From Echinicola salinicaeni (GTDB lineage: Bacteria; Bacteroidota; Bacteroidia; Cytophagales; Cyclobacteriaceae): DNA of 64,000 nucleotides. Location of the stretch: positions 62,001 through 126,000 of the forward strand of contig NZ_JACODZ010000011.1 in NCBI RefSeq assembly GCF_014280965.1, written 5' to 3'. The position numbers and the translations under genes are program-made. Shown piece by piece: positions 36,302 through 45,834 of the stretch. The notes under the pieces are model-generated. The model made no database searches. It was not told where the DNA came from and saw nothing but the letters and a program-made list of their open reading frames with translations. How positions within the stretch are numbered: position 1 is the stretch's first letter; each line of letters opens with the position of its first letter.

Positions 36302-37981
36302 TTATTTTATTTTTCTATACTTAATCCTTTTAGGTGTCACATCACCTAGTCTCTTCTTTTTGTTTTCCTCGTAATCGCTAAAATTTCCTTCAAACCAATA
36401 AACCTGAGAGTCTCCTTCAAAGGCCAAAATATGAGTACAAATACGGTCCAAAAACCATCTATCGTGAGAAATCACCACTGCACATCCACCAAAATTCTCC
36501 AAAGCCTCCTCTAAAGATCTCAAGGTATTTACATCCAAATCATTGGTAGGCTCATCGAGCAATAATAGGTTTCCATTTTCCTTTAGGGTCAAGGCCAAGT
36601 GCACCCTGTTCCTCTCTCCTCCAGACAAAACACCTACCTTCTTCTCTTGATCAGAACCTGAGAAATTGAACTTACTCACATAAGCCCGGGCATTCATTTC
36701 CCTATTTCCCAGTTTAATATTTTCATTTCCCTCAGATATCGTCTGATAAACAGTCTTTTGAGGATCCAAAGTATCATGTTCTTGATCTACATAAGCAAGC
36801 TGCACGGTCTCTCCTACTTCAAAACTCCCATTATCAGGCTTTTCATTTCCTGTGATCAATTTAAACAAAGTCGATTTACCAGCTCCATTTGGACCGATCA
36901 CCCCCACAATACCTCCTTGTGGAAGAGCAAACTCTAAATCTTCAAAAAGCAACTTGTCACCAAAGGATTTCGAAACACCATTTACTTCTATGACTTTAGC
37001 CCCTAGCCTAGGCCCTGGCGGAATATATAGCTCTAACTTGGCTTCCCTTTCTTTAGCTTCTTCTCCAACGAGTTTCTCATATGCATTCAAACGGGCCTTG
37101 CCCTTGGCCTGCTTTGCCTTGGGAGTCATTCTAATCCAATCAAGCTCTCTCTCAAGAGTCTTTTGACGCTTTGACTCTGTCTTTTCTTCTTGTTGTAATC
37201 TCTTTTGTTTTTGATCCAACCAACTGCTATAATTTCCTTTCCAAGGAATACCTTCTCCTCTGTCAAGCTCCAAAATCCATCCAGCTACATTATCCAAGAA
37301 ATACCTGTCGTGGGTCACTGCTATCACTGTCCCTTTGTACTGCTTAAGATGTTGCTCTAGCCAAAGCACGGACTCAGCATCTAAGTGGTTGGTAGGCTCA
37401 TCCAACAATAACACATCTGGCTCTTGCAGCAACAAACGGCATAGCGCCACCCTTCTTTTTTCACCACCGGATAAATTCTTTACAATGGCATCACTAGGAG
37501 GAAGCCTTAAAGCATCCATCGCCTTGTCTAGCATCACATCCAGTTCCCAAGCATTGGCCGCATCCAACTTTTCTTGTACCTCACCTTGACGTTCAATTAA
37601 TTTATTCATAGCATCCGGATCCTCCATCAAGGCTGGGTCCATGAATTTTTCATTGATTTCCTCAAACTCCTTCAGCAAACCAACCGTATCGGCAACAGCT
37701 TCCTCTACAACTTCTTTAACCGTTTTATCGGGATCCAACTGAGGTTCCTGCTCCAGCATACCCACGGAATAACCTGGAGACCAGACCACTTCCCCTAAAA
37801 ACTCCTTATCCATCCCTGCAATGATCTTCAACAAGGAACTCTTCCCAGAGCCGTTAAGACCTAGTACCCCGATCTTGGCTCCGTAAAAAAACGATAGATA
37901 AATATCTTTCAACACTTTCTTCTGAGGAGGGTAAACTTTTGACACCCCCGCCATTGAAAATATAATTTTCTCGTCACTCAT
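36302..37981 (-). CDS. ettA: Energy-dependent translational throttle protein EttA (ABC-F)
   Basis: A ribosome-binding ABC-F ATPase that acts at the E site, 559 residues. Tandem ATPases have Walker [10 protein letters not shown] and GPNGAGKST, signatures [15 protein letters not shown] and [15 protein letters not shown], and Walker B motifs [11 protein letters not shown] and [11 protein letters not shown]. The linker (P-site tRNA-interaction motif) is charged ([20 protein letters not shown]), and the length fits EttA and not Uup or ABCF3. No membrane domains. Single gene. Confidence 0.94.
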   Translation of the reverse strand: MSDEKIIFSMAGVSKVYPPQKKVLKDIYLSFFYGAKIGVLGLNGSGKSSLLKIIAGMDKEFLGEVVWSPGYSVGMLEQEPQLDPDKTVKEVVEEAVADTVGLLKEFEEINEKFMDPALMEDPDAMNKLIERQGEVQEKLDAANAWELDVMLDKAMDALRLPPSDAIVKNLSGGEKRRVALCRLLLQEPDVLLLDEPTNHLDAESVLWLEQHLKQYKGTVIAVTHDRYFLDNVAGWILELDRGEGIPWKGNYSSWLDQKQKRLQQEEKTESKRQKTLERELDWIRMTPKAKQAKGKARLNAYEKLVGEEAKEREAKLELYIPPGPRLGAKVIEVNGVSKSFGDKLLFEDLEFALPQGGIVGVIGPNGAGKSTLFKLITGNEKPDNGSFEVGETVQLAYVDQEHDTLDPQKTVYQTISEGNENIKLGNREMNARAYVSKFNFSGSDQEKKVGVLSGGERNRVHLALTLKENGNLLLLDEPTNDLDVNTLRSLEEALENFGGCAVVISHDRWFLDRICTHILAFEGDSQVYWFEGNFSDYEENKKKRLGDVTPKRIKYRKIK

Positions 37982-38125
37982 ATTTTTTTAAATTACCTTA
38001 TGATTTATATTTAATAGATCAACAAATATGGCAAATAATCGCCTTTCTTAGGATAAATGCATCTTAATTAATTAATTTGCAGAAAACAAGAATTAGCCTA
38101 CTTACCACCAACCTATTGAATCGAA

Positions 38126-39382
38126 ATGGAGCATCCATACGGATACATTAAAGACAGCAAAGTTTATCTAAAGGGTTTTTTGAATCAGGAAGACAGAGTG
38201 ATCGGTGAAGTCAAAGAAAGTGAAGCTTCCACCATCAAATATTTTGAAGATCGCTTTGCTCTGGCGGAGAAAAAGGTCGCTGATCTCAAGAAGGATATAG
38301 AAGAAAACCAAAACAAGGGTTCTTTTCTTATGAAGTTAATCCACTTGAGAGAAGCCCTGATGACTTACGATGCCCTTGGAGATTTTGTCCCTCTAATTGA
38401 AGAACTAAACCAATTAGAAAAATACCTCAATGAAATCATCCACACCAACAGGGAGAGAAACCTCGAAATCAAAAAGGAACTCATCAAAGAAGCTGAAGCT
38501 ATAAAGGACAGCACCGACTGGAAGGAGACCTCAGAAAAATTCAAGGATTTAAAGATGCGATGGATAAAAACAGGACCTGTCGCGCCTGAATTAAAAGAAG
38601 AGATCGAAAGTGCTTTTCAGAATTGTGCCGATGAATTTTTCGATAACAGGAAAAATTATTTTGAGGGTTTGGCCTTACAGGCTGATGAAAACATTAAGGT
38701 TTATGAAGCATTGGTAGTTCAAGCAAGGGAAGCCTTTGCCATGCACGATGCTAAACAAGCCTTTGAAATCAGTAAGAAAATCCAAAAACAATGGAAAGAA
38801 TCCGGAAAGGTCCCTGCAGAAAGAAGGCAGCCTTTATGGGATGAATTTTCAAAATTGAACAACAGGATATTTAGTCGTTTTAAAAGAACCATGCAAAACG
38901 ACAGGGCTCCAAGATTAAGGCCATTTGAAGTGGTCAAGAAAATCGAAAAGCTCGCTGAAGAAATGAGCTATCTTGCTCAGGGGGATTCTACTCCGGAAAA
39001 AATTTCCAAAGCCAAAAGATTACAGGCCGATTGGAAAACCCTTCCTCCGAAAAAGCCAAGAGAGGCACAACAATATTCGCGTTTATTCGTCTTCTTTACT
39101 GATGTGGTTTTTGAAAAATCGTTTCTCAACAAACTTGCCAGGTCGAAGTATGACAACTTCCATGATCTAAGCGACAGGGAAAAGAATCAAATAAAGATCA
39201 ATATCATCAAAGACCTAATTGGACGTGATGAAAAGGAATTAAACACTGTAAAAGAAAACGCAGAAAAATTCCACTCTCACGAAAGTGACTTCGAGACTAT
39301 GTTATACAGAAAACTCGGAGCTTACAAAAGAAAACTAGATGTTAAAAACCATATCTTAAAAGAACTTTCAAACAAAAATTAA
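38126..39382 (+). CDS. DUF349 repeat protein
   Basis: 418 residues, highly charged and helical. It has several DUF349-type units, for example KETSEKFKDLKMRWIKTGPV and EISKKIQKQWKESGKVPAER, whose W-K-x-x-G-x-V pattern repeats about every 70 residues. The family is widespread in Bacteroidetes and its role is not clear, with RNA- or nucleoid-related functions suggested for distant members. Divergent from ettA; the DUF2795 gene follows after 76 bases. Confidence 0.82.
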   Translation: MEHPYGYIKDSKVYLKGFLNQEDRVIGEVKESEASTIKYFEDRFALAEKKVADLKKDIEENQNKGSFLMKLIHLREALMTYDALGDFVPLIEELNQLEKYLNEIIHTNRERNLEIKKELIKEAEAIKDSTDWKETSEKFKDLKMRWIKTGPVAPELKEEIESAFQNCADEFFDNRKNYFEGLALQADENIKVYEALVVQAREAFAMHDAKQAFEISKKIQKQWKESGKVPAERRQPLWDEFSKLNNRIFSRFKRTMQNDRAPRLRPFEVVKKIEKLAEEMSYLAQGDSTPEKISKAKRLQADWKTLPPKKPREAQQYSRLFVFFTDVVFEKSFLNKLARSKYDNFHDLSDREKNQIKINIIKDLIGRDEKELNTVKENAEKFHSHESDFETMLYRKLGAYKRKLDVKNHILKELSNKN

Positions 39383-39411
39383 GTTAAGGTTTTAAAACTT
39401 AAAAGATTTTA

Positions 39412-39436
39412 TATTTTTGCACCCCGCACTGGGCGG
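39412..39436 (+). promoter_or_regulatory. -7 element and 5' hairpin of the DUF2795 gene
   Basis: TATTTTTG (39412-39419) is followed by CCGC/GCGG (39424-39427 and 39433-39436), a 4-bp stem with a 5-base loop at the expected transcript 5' end. Confidence 0.5.
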
Positions 39437-39458
39437 AAAAACTAAAAATGTTGACACT

Positions 39459-39680
39459 ATGTATTGGACTTTAGAACTTGCGTCTTACTTGGAAGATGCT
39501 CCGTGGCCAGCAACAAAAGATGAATTAATCGATTATGCTATTCGTTCTGGAGCTCCCCTTGAAGTAGTCGAAAACCTTCAAGAGCTTGAAGATGATGGCG
39601 AGCCGTATGAAAACATTGAAGAGATATGGCCTGACTATCCAACAAAGGATGACTTCTTCTTCAATGAAGATGAATATTAA
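39459..39680 (+). CDS. DUF2795 family small acidic protein
   Basis: 73 residues from ATG 39459 (MYWTLELASYLED). A TTG-initiated extension to 39417 overlaps the -7 element and is rejected. The start of DUF2795 is seen in LASYLEDAPWPATKDELIDY and GAPLEVVENLQELEDDGEPY. The tail is very acidic (WPDYPTKDDFFFNEDEY). Function unknown. A strong terminator follows within a few bases, so it is a single-gene transcript. Confidence 0.85.
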   Translation: MYWTLELASYLEDAPWPATKDELIDYAIRSGAPLEVVENLQELEDDGEPYENIEEIWPDYPTKDDFFFNEDEY

Positions 39681-39714
39681 AAAAAGGAGCCCTTTTTGAA
39701 GGGCTCCTTTTTTT
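39679..39714. terminator. Terminator after the DUF2795 gene
   Basis: AAAAAAAGGAGCCC (39679-39692) pairs perfectly with GGGCTCCTTTTTTT (39701-39714). Confidence 0.85.
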
Positions 39715-39735
39715 CTTTTTGATCGCCAATGGCCT

Positions 39736-40464
39736 TCAGATTCCCAACACTTGCTTCAATCTATGCATCCCGTTTTTACTAACGGGAATGGATTTTCCGT
39801 CTCTTAATTTTAGTATCTGACTGTCTTTTTCGTAGGTTTCAATTTTAGAGATCTCCGACACTTTTACAATATAAGAGCGATGAACCCTAACAAAGAATTT
39901 CGGATCAAGGGCCTCTTCAAAATATTTCAGGGGTTTGTTTTTCATATATTTCTTCCCTGCAAAGAAGATATTCACATAATCATCATTAGCCTCCAGATAG
40001 CTCACATCTCCTACTGGTATTACCTGAATCTCCCCCTTATCTTTAACAACAATCCTGCGAGCAAAGCCTCCCATTATATCCTTAACTTGTAATTTACCCA
40101 CATACCCCCTATTCCCCATCACAAGAAACTTTTGGATGGCTTGTGAAAACCTTTCCTTCGAAAATGGCTTCAAAAGGTAATCAAGCGCATGTGCATCAAA
40201 AGCCTTCATGGCAAATTCATCATAAGCGGTAGTGAACACAACCGCAGGCGGTTGATCCAATAGCTCTAACATTTCAAAGCCATTGATCTTTGGCATTTGA
40301 ACATCTAAAAAAATTATATCGGGTTCATGAACCTGAATAGCCTTGAGTCCCTGAAAACCATCCGAACATATTTCCAACACTTGAAAATCAGGAAACTCTT
40401 CGAGGTACTCTTCCAACAGCTGAGCTGCCAAAGGTTCATCATCTATAATAACCGTCTTAATCAT
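39736..40464 (-). CDS. LytTR-type response regulator
   Basis: 242 residues. The receiver has DDE at 8-10, phospho-acceptor Asp54 (IIFLDVQMP) and the lysine in YLLKPFSKE. The LytTR DNA-binding domain covers about 135-240 (GDVSYLEANDDYVNIFF, FVRVHRSYIVKVSEISKIE). It partners the LytS-like kinase whose gene overlaps it by 8 bases upstream. Likely targets are envelope or cell-surface genes, including perhaps the LiaF-like gene just upstream. Confidence 0.93.
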   Translation of the reverse strand: MIKTVIIDDEPLAAQLLEEYLEEFPDFQVLEICSDGFQGLKAIQVHEPDIIFLDVQMPKINGFEMLELLDQPPAVVFTTAYDEFAMKAFDAHALDYLLKPFSKERFSQAIQKFLVMGNRGYVGKLQVKDIMGGFARRIVVKDKGEIQVIPVGDVSYLEANDDYVNIFFAGKKYMKNKPLKYFEEALDPKFFVRVHRSYIVKVSEISKIETYEKDSQILKLRDGKSIPVSKNGMHRLKQVLGI

Positions 40465-41488
40465 TATATAAAGGCAGTTTTAATTTTATATGGAACATAT
40501 TATCCGACTTAACAAAACCCAAAAGATCGTTCCTTCCAAAAAACAAATAAAGCCTACGCTTTACAGACTCAAGCCCAAACCCAGTACCTTCCTCACTTAC
40601 TGATTCCGGATCATAGGGATTTGAGATATTCACTTCAAGGTAATTATTAACTTTTTCAATTTTCAGACTTATCATCACATTTTCAACCAGCCCATAAAGG
40701 CCATGCTTAACGGCATTTTCCAATAAAGGCTGTAAAAGTAATGGAGGTAGCTTAAGGGCCAGACTATTTTCATCTACCTCAAATTTAACATCCAACCTAT
40801 GGCCAAATCGTACTTTTTCGATTGCCAGAAAAAGCTTTAATAATTCCGTTTCATCCCCTACACTTACCCATTCGTTTTCATCCTTCCGGATAGTTCCCCG
40901 TAGAAATGAGGAAAGCTGCAAAATCATTTCTCTTGCCTTGTCCGGATTTCTTTTAACCAAGGCACTAATGGAATTAAGACTATTAAACAGAAAATGAGGC
41001 TGTAATTGTTGTCTCAAATAAAACAGCTCTGCCTCTTTTGCCATCTTTGTGATCATCTCCTCCCTATTTCTTACCTCCAGCTGATCTTCTAATTTTCCAT
41101 TGACAATTAACACCAGAACATAGCCCATAAAGGCCAATAATACCAAGGCGCCCCTCAGCATCATAGACTGCTTTATAAACAACGTGTCACCTATCACAAA
41201 GGGCAAAACAAACCCTCCAGTAACAACCACCAATATAGCCATCACCAGAGGCAACAGGAATGCTAACCACAAATTTTCTTGTTGAGGCTTATAATACCTA
41301 AAGACATTCTCCAACAACAAAAAACCCACAAATAACAAAACAGTAAATACCCCACTATCAATCAGCGCCTGAGAAATCCCTTGGCCATAATAATAAAGCA
41401 GAAAAGATCCTCCCCCTAAAAAAAACAAAAAAAGGGGCAATAGCTTTAGCCATCCATACTGCGAGGAATTCAATATTTTACCAATCAT
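40457..41488 (-). CDS. LytS-type sensor histidine kinase
   Basis: 343 residues. The first 130 residues hold about four membrane helices (WLKLLPLFLFFLGGGSFLLY, VFTVLLFVGFLLLENVF, LPLVMAILVVVTGGFVLPFV). The His_kinase domain carries the phospho-histidine in LRQQLQPHFLFNSLNSI (about 167), followed by the HATPase (PLLLQPLLENAVKHGLYG, GTGFGLESVKRRL). No periplasmic sensor of size, so it probably senses within the membrane. Coupled by overlap to the LytTR regulator. Confidence 0.93.
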   Translation of the reverse strand: MIGKILNSSQYGWLKLLPLFLFFLGGGSFLLYYYGQGISQALIDSGVFTVLLFVGFLLLENVFRYYKPQQENLWLAFLLPLVMAILVVVTGGFVLPFVIGDTLFIKQSMMLRGALVLLAFMGYVLVLIVNGKLEDQLEVRNREEMITKMAKEAELFYLRQQLQPHFLFNSLNSISALVKRNPDKAREMILQLSSFLRGTIRKDENEWVSVGDETELLKLFLAIEKVRFGHRLDVKFEVDENSLALKLPPLLLQPLLENAVKHGLYGLVENVMISLKIEKVNNYLEVNISNPYDPESVSEEGTGFGLESVKRRLYLFFGRNDLLGFVKSDNMFHIKLKLPLYND

Positions 41489-41619
41489 TTAACCTCTTGG
41501 TTTTGGAAAGATCTATACATGCTTTTTAAGCTATACATGAAAACAACACTTTAGACCAAGTGCCCCAATAAACGATATAGGATGCCACTCATTTTAATTA
41601 ATAATTTCCAGCTTAATTC

Positions 41620-42426
41620 CTAGAATGACTTGACCTCAAGTCCACCAAAAACAACAGTCCCAGTTATGGTAAGCACCTTACCTGACTCTTCTGTTCCCTT
41701 AGGGTACATCCGCTTATCCTCCACACCAGCAAAAATATTACTCACTCCCATTCTCAATTCCCAGTGTGGGGGCACCAATAACTTTACCCCTCCAAATGCA
41801 ACTTCAATGTTTAAAACTGCATTTTCAGCCAAGTCTGCCTGAGTAAGATCAATCTCTGTCCCTCCAAAAATAGCAGAAATCTTACCGCCCTTAAATTTTT
41901 TGGACTGCACTCGTTTCTGTATTCCGCAAAACAATGCTTGTGAATTCAACATGTCAAGATCATCCGAATGAAAACTACTCGAGCCTGACCCGAAATTAAA
42001 ATCCTTATCAGACATAAAAGTTTCTCCAGCACCTTTTCCTTTCCCTTTTAGTCCTTCTTTATTCATATTCCCAAAGTTCGAAAAGTCATTGAGTCTTGAC
42101 TGCTTTTTGGTAAGCATTAAAAAGAGACCAAGCAAGATCAGGACTACAGGAACTATAAAAGCCCCTAGCTCGACTGGGAAGAAGTGAAATTCATTTTTTA
42201 GAAGGAAAAATCCACCAAACAGCAACATAAAAGCACCAAAACCGCTTCTAAAGTTATGTTTGGCCATGATCACCAATCCAATAGCTATGAAGATCATCGG
42301 CCAGGAAAAAATCCAATCTGGAATCCCAATACCTAACTTCCTTACCAACAGAATTAGCCCAACAGAAATCACAATTAAACCGGTAGTGAACCTACCTCCA
42401 TCAGCATTTCCTATTCTTCTTGACAT
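41620..42426 (-). CDS. LiaF-like membrane protein (cell-envelope stress type)
   Basis: 268 residues. The N-terminal third has three to four hydrophobic segments in the LiaI/LiaF arrangement (TTGLIVISVGLILLVRKLGI, IFSWPMIFIAIGLVIM, VVLILLGLFLMLTKKQ). The C-terminal third is a beta-rich domain (FKGGKISAIFGGTEIDLTQA, NIEVAFGGVKLLVPPHWELR) like the LiaF/toast-rack fold, with GG turns every two strands. It lies 131 bases upstream of the LytS gene, same strand. The functional tie to the pair is inference. Confidence 0.78.
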   Translation of the reverse strand: MSRRIGNADGGRFTTGLIVISVGLILLVRKLGIGIPDWIFSWPMIFIAIGLVIMAKHNFRSGFGAFMLLFGGFFLLKNEFHFFPVELGAFIVPVVLILLGLFLMLTKKQSRLNDFSNFGNMNKEGLKGKGKGAGETFMSDKDFNFGSGSSSFHSDDLDMLNSQALFCGIQKRVQSKKFKGGKISAIFGGTEIDLTQADLAENAVLNIEVAFGGVKLLVPPHWELRMGVSNIFAGVEDKRMYPKGTEESGKVLTITGTVVFGGLEVKSF

Positions 42427-42552
42427 AGCTTTATTTTTTTATCCTACTACTATTAATTAAATAAAACTACTAAAGTCAATATTCAAATGGGAAAGTAAAT
42501 AGGCCGATCACTAAATTTTCTCGGTAAACGGCATATTTTCATCGGTAAAGGA

Positions 42553-43233
42553 TCATGACTTCTTTTTCTGAATCAAATAGTTGGCATAGTCCATATCTTC
42601 AGGAGTAGTAATCTTGATATTTTCCAAATTACCTGCTACCAGACTTACTTGCCAGCCTTGATGTTCATAGACCGTTGCATCATCAGTAAAGTGATGAAGT
42701 TCTGTCACATCAAAGGCCTTTTTAATTTTGGCCAAGTCAAAAGTCTGCGGAGTCTGAACCAATCTAAAGTATTCCCTTTCCTGAAAAAATGACTGGTTGC
42801 CGTCAGTCAACTTCCTAATGGAATCCTTTAAGGGTACCACCGCTATTCCACTGCCGTTCCTGGCCGCTTCCTGAAATGAATTCCTTATTACGGCTTCATC
42901 AACAAATGGCCTCACCCCATCATGAATTGCCACCAAACCTTCTGCCCAGTCGATACTTCCCAATCCATTTTTTACAGATTGAAAACGTGACATTCCACCC
43001 TCAACCAAATCATGTGGAATTTTAAAATCAAACTTTTCACATAATTCTTTCCAAAAATCAAAATCTGTTTCGGGTATCACCAGAACCAATTTCATCTCGG
43101 GATCAAAATCAAAAAAAACCTTCAAGGTATGCATCAAAACAGGCTTTCCTCCAATTTCCAAATACTGCTTTGGAATAGGAGCCCCCATCCTGGCACCTTT
43201 ACCGCCCGCTACAATAATGGCTGCTTTTTTCAT
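42553..43233 (-). CDS. ispD: 2-C-methyl-D-erythritol 4-phosphate cytidylyltransferase
   Basis: The third step of the MEP isoprenoid pathway: CTP plus MEP gives CDP-ME. 226 residues, with the nucleotide motif AAIIVAGGKGARMGAPIPKQ at the N-terminus, AIHDGVRPFVDE in the middle, LKDSIRK and the C-terminal NIKITTPEDMDYA. All are standard. A single gene followed by queA upstream (same strand); no ispF nearby. Confidence 0.95.
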   Translation of the reverse strand: MKKAAIIVAGGKGARMGAPIPKQYLEIGGKPVLMHTLKVFFDFDPEMKLVLVIPETDFDFWKELCEKFDFKIPHDLVEGGMSRFQSVKNGLGSIDWAEGLVAIHDGVRPFVDEAVIRNSFQEAARNGSGIAVVPLKDSIRKLTDGNQSFFQEREYFRLVQTPQTFDLAKIKKAFDVTELHHFTDDATVYEHQGWQVSLVAGNLENIKITTPEDMDYANYLIQKKKS

Positions 43234-43324
43234 AATTCACTTTATTATTTTTGCCCAAAAGTAAGGCTTTTAAAAATATAGAAACTCCGAAACCGATTAT
43301 GTTTACTTTACGAAAAAACTCAAT

Positions 43325-43347
43325 AAAAAAGGCTCTTTTCAGAGCCT
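43325..43347 (-). terminator. Terminator after queA
   Basis: GGCTCT/AGAGCC stem (43331-43346) with a 4-base loop; on the minus strand a TTTTTT run follows. Confidence 0.7.
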
Positions 43348-43355
43348 ATAAATAT

Positions 43356-44405
43356 TTAAATGATCAGCATGGCATCTCCATAGGAGAAGAACTTGTATTT
43401 TTCTTTAACTGCTTCTTGATAAGCCTTCATGATCAAATCATAACCTCCAAAAGCAGCTGTTGTCATCAACAAGGTTGATTCTGGCATATGGAAGTTGGTG
43501 ATCAGGGCATTCGCAATTTTAAAATCATAAGGAGGAATGATAAACTTATCTGTCCATCCACTGGAGGCTTTTAACCTATTATTGGCAGTAACCGAAGATT
43601 CAATGGTCTTCAAGGAAGTAGTCCCCACTGCTACCACTCTTTTCTTCGCATCCAAAGCATTGTTTACCAAATCAACAGTAGGTTCTGGAATATCATAATT
43701 CTCAGAATCCATTTTGTGCTTGGTCAAATCTTCCACATCCACTTGACGGAAAGTTCCCAAACCAATATGTAAAGTGATAGGACTTACTTCTACTCCTTTA
43801 ATTTCCAAACGCTTCAACAAATGAGGAGTAAAGTGTAAACCAGCCGTTGGTGCTGCCACAGCCCCTACATGTTCTGCATAAATGGTTTGATACCTTTCCC
43901 TGTCTTCCTCTTCTACTTTTCTCTCAATAAAATCCTTTAGAATTGGAGTTTCACCAAGCGCATCAATGGTTTTATAAAACTCTTCGTCCGTACCATCAAA
44001 CAAGAACCGGATTGTTCTCCCTCTCGAAGTAGTATTATCGATAACCTCAGCTACCAAATCACTATCTCCAAAATAAAGTTTGTTACCAACACGGATTTTA
44101 CGTGCAGGATCTACCAAGACATCCCAAAGCCTCAACTCTTGGTTTAATTCTCTAAGCAAGAATACCTCAATTTTGGCTCCGGTTTTCTCTTTGTTACCAT
44201 AAAGACGTGCGGGAAATACTTTAGTATTATTAGTAACAAAGACATCGCCTTCGTCAAAATATTCAATGATGTCCTTGAAAATCCTGTGCTCTATTTCACC
44301 GGTATCCTTGTGGACGACCATTAAACGGGATTCATCCCTGTTTTCTGATGGATATAAAGAAATAAGCTTTTTAGGAACTTCGAATTTGAAATCTGATAAT
44401 TTCAT
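43356..44405 (-). CDS. queA: S-adenosylmethionine:tRNA ribosyltransferase-isomerase
   Basis: Moves the ribosyl part of SAM onto preQ1-tRNA in queuosine synthesis. 349 residues, standard length, with family motifs [70 protein letters not shown] and [12 protein letters not shown]. Complete and unremarkable. It has its own -7 element with a hairpin just behind it; no preQ1 riboswitch is seen. Confidence 0.96.
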   Translation of the reverse strand: MKLSDFKFEVPKKLISLYPSENRDESRLMVVHKDTGEIEHRIFKDIIEYFDEGDVFVTNNTKVFPARLYGNKEKTGAKIEVFLLRELNQELRLWDVLVDPARKIRVGNKLYFGDSDLVAEVIDNTTSRGRTIRFLFDGTDEEFYKTIDALGETPILKDFIERKVEEEDRERYQTIYAEHVGAVAAPTAGLHFTPHLLKRLEIKGVEVSPITLHIGLGTFRQVDVEDLTKHKMDSENYDIPEPTVDLVNNALDAKKRVVAVGTTSLKTIESSVTANNRLKASSGWTDKFIIPPYDFKIANALITNFHMPESTLLMTTAAFGGYDLIMKAYQEAVKEKYKFFSYGDAMLII

Positions 44406-44437
44406 ATATAATTTTAGAAATACGATGAATATTTTGA

Positions 44438-44469
44438 TTTACGATACAGTCGTAAAAACCGCAAAGTTA
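44438..44469 (-). promoter_or_regulatory. queA: -7 element and 7-bp 5' hairpin of queA
   Basis: TAACTTTG on the minus strand (44462-44469), then, five bases on, TTTACGA/TCGTAAA (44438-44456, loop of five). The hairpin would lie at the very 5' end of the transcript. Confidence 0.5.
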
Positions 44470-44529
44470 TAAAGAATTATAGCTAAATCTACTTATATTG
44501 ACAAATAGTTTTTAAACAAAATTAATCAG

Positions 44530-45777
44530 GTGATAGTTTTTCGACTTATTTGGGAGAGTTTCAGGTTTGCCATTCAGGCTTTAAAATCGAACCTAACCCG
44601 TACAGTATTATCCCTATTAGGGGTTACAATAGGTATTTTTGCCATTATTGCTGTCTTCACCTTGGTAGATTCCCTCGAAAAAAACATCAAGTCAAGTTTT
44701 TCATTTTTGGGAACAAATGTATTAAGAGTAGACAGGTTTCCTTTTGCTGCTGGAGGCGAAGAATACCCATGGTGGAAATATTTCAGAAGGCCTCCAGGTA
44801 ACTATTCAGAGTTTGTCTTCCTAAACGAAAGGCTTCAAAATGCAGAGGCAATAACCATTTCAGCTTCTTCCAATACCACCATAAAAAGAGAAAGTAGTTC
44901 TTTTCAAGGCGCTAATCTCCAAGGCGTGGTTTACGAACATCAAAATGTATATGATATTCCAGTCGTAGAGGGACGTTACTTTACGGAAATGGAGATTACC
45001 GCAGCAAGGAATGTGACTGTAATTGGTGCAAAAATAGTCGATGCACTTTTTCAAGGTCAAAACATCATTGGACAAGAAATAAAAATCAAAGGGGAAAAAT
45101 TCACCGTCATCGGAATTCTTGAAGAAGAAGGAGAAGGATTATTCGACCTCCCTTCAAAAGACGATGCCTGCCTCATTCCCTATGGCGCTTTCGGAAAGAT
45201 GTTTTACCTGGGGCGCTGGGGAATAGAACCTACCATTGCCGCAAAAGGCTTTGACAGCGACAGGAACCTGGTTTCATTGGAAAATGAAATGACAGGCTTA
45301 TTAAGGGCCAAAAGAGGCCTAAAACCTATCGAAGAAAATAATTTTGCTTTGAATCAATCTGAATTTATCCAAAATGCCATCGGAGCAATATTTGATGTCA
45401 TCAGTATTGCTGGTGCGGTAATAGGAGGATTCTCCATCTTGGTCGGAGGATTTGGAATAGCCAATATCATGTTTGTATCTGTCAGAGAACGGACCAATAT
45501 CATAGGGATCCAAAAATCATTGGGAGCAAAAAATTACTTCATCCTTTTACAGTTTTTATTCGAGGCCACCTTTTTGAGTTTGTTTGGAGGTTTGGCAGGA
45601 TTAATCTTGGTATTTGGCATCACCTTCGTGCCCTTGGGATCGCTGGAAGTATTCCTATCAGCCAAAAACATCATTTTAGGCCTTGGACTTTCTTCAAGTA
45701 TAGGCATGCTTTCCGGTTCAATTCCCGCAGCAATGGCCGCCAGAATGGACCCTGTAGAAGCTATCCGAACAAATTAG
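44530..45777 (+). CDS. MacB/FtsX-type ABC transporter permease
   Basis: 415 residues with a GTG start (IVFRLIWESFRFAIQALKSN). First helix TVLSLLGVTIGIFAIIAVFT, then a MacB-like periplasmic domain (about 50-270). Three C-terminal helices carry the FtsX pattern (IMFVSVRERTNIIGIQKSLG). The last helix ends in the typical PAAMAARMDPVEAIR. No ATPase gene is adjacent, so the partner must come from elsewhere. Divergent from queA, convergent with recA. Confidence 0.9.
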   Translation: MIVFRLIWESFRFAIQALKSNLTRTVLSLLGVTIGIFAIIAVFTLVDSLEKNIKSSFSFLGTNVLRVDRFPFAAGGEEYPWWKYFRRPPGNYSEFVFLNERLQNAEAITISASSNTTIKRESSSFQGANLQGVVYEHQNVYDIPVVEGRYFTEMEITAARNVTVIGAKIVDALFQGQNIIGQEIKIKGEKFTVIGILEEEGEGLFDLPSKDDACLIPYGAFGKMFYLGRWGIEPTIAAKGFDSDRNLVSLENEMTGLLRAKRGLKPIEENNFALNQSEFIQNAIGAIFDVISIAGAVIGGFSILVGGFGIANIMFVSVRERTNIIGIQKSLGAKNYFILLQFLFEATFLSLFGGLAGLILVFGITFVPLGSLEVFLSAKNIILGLGLSSSIGMLSGSIPAAMAARMDPVEAIRTN

Positions 45778-45784
45778 GCACAAA

Positions 45785-45809
45785 AAAAAGGAAGCTGTCG
45801 CTTCCTTTT
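45785..45809. terminator. Terminator between the permease and recA
   Basis: AAAAGGAAGC (45785-45794) pairs with GCTTCCTTTT, loop of about four bases, T/C-rich after it; used by both convergent genes. Confidence 0.7.
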
Positions 45810-45834
45810 CTCATTAATTATACAAATAGATCGA

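Noticed and set aside
39417-39458. Longer DUF2795 protein from a TTG start
   Set aside because: It would begin inside the -7 element.
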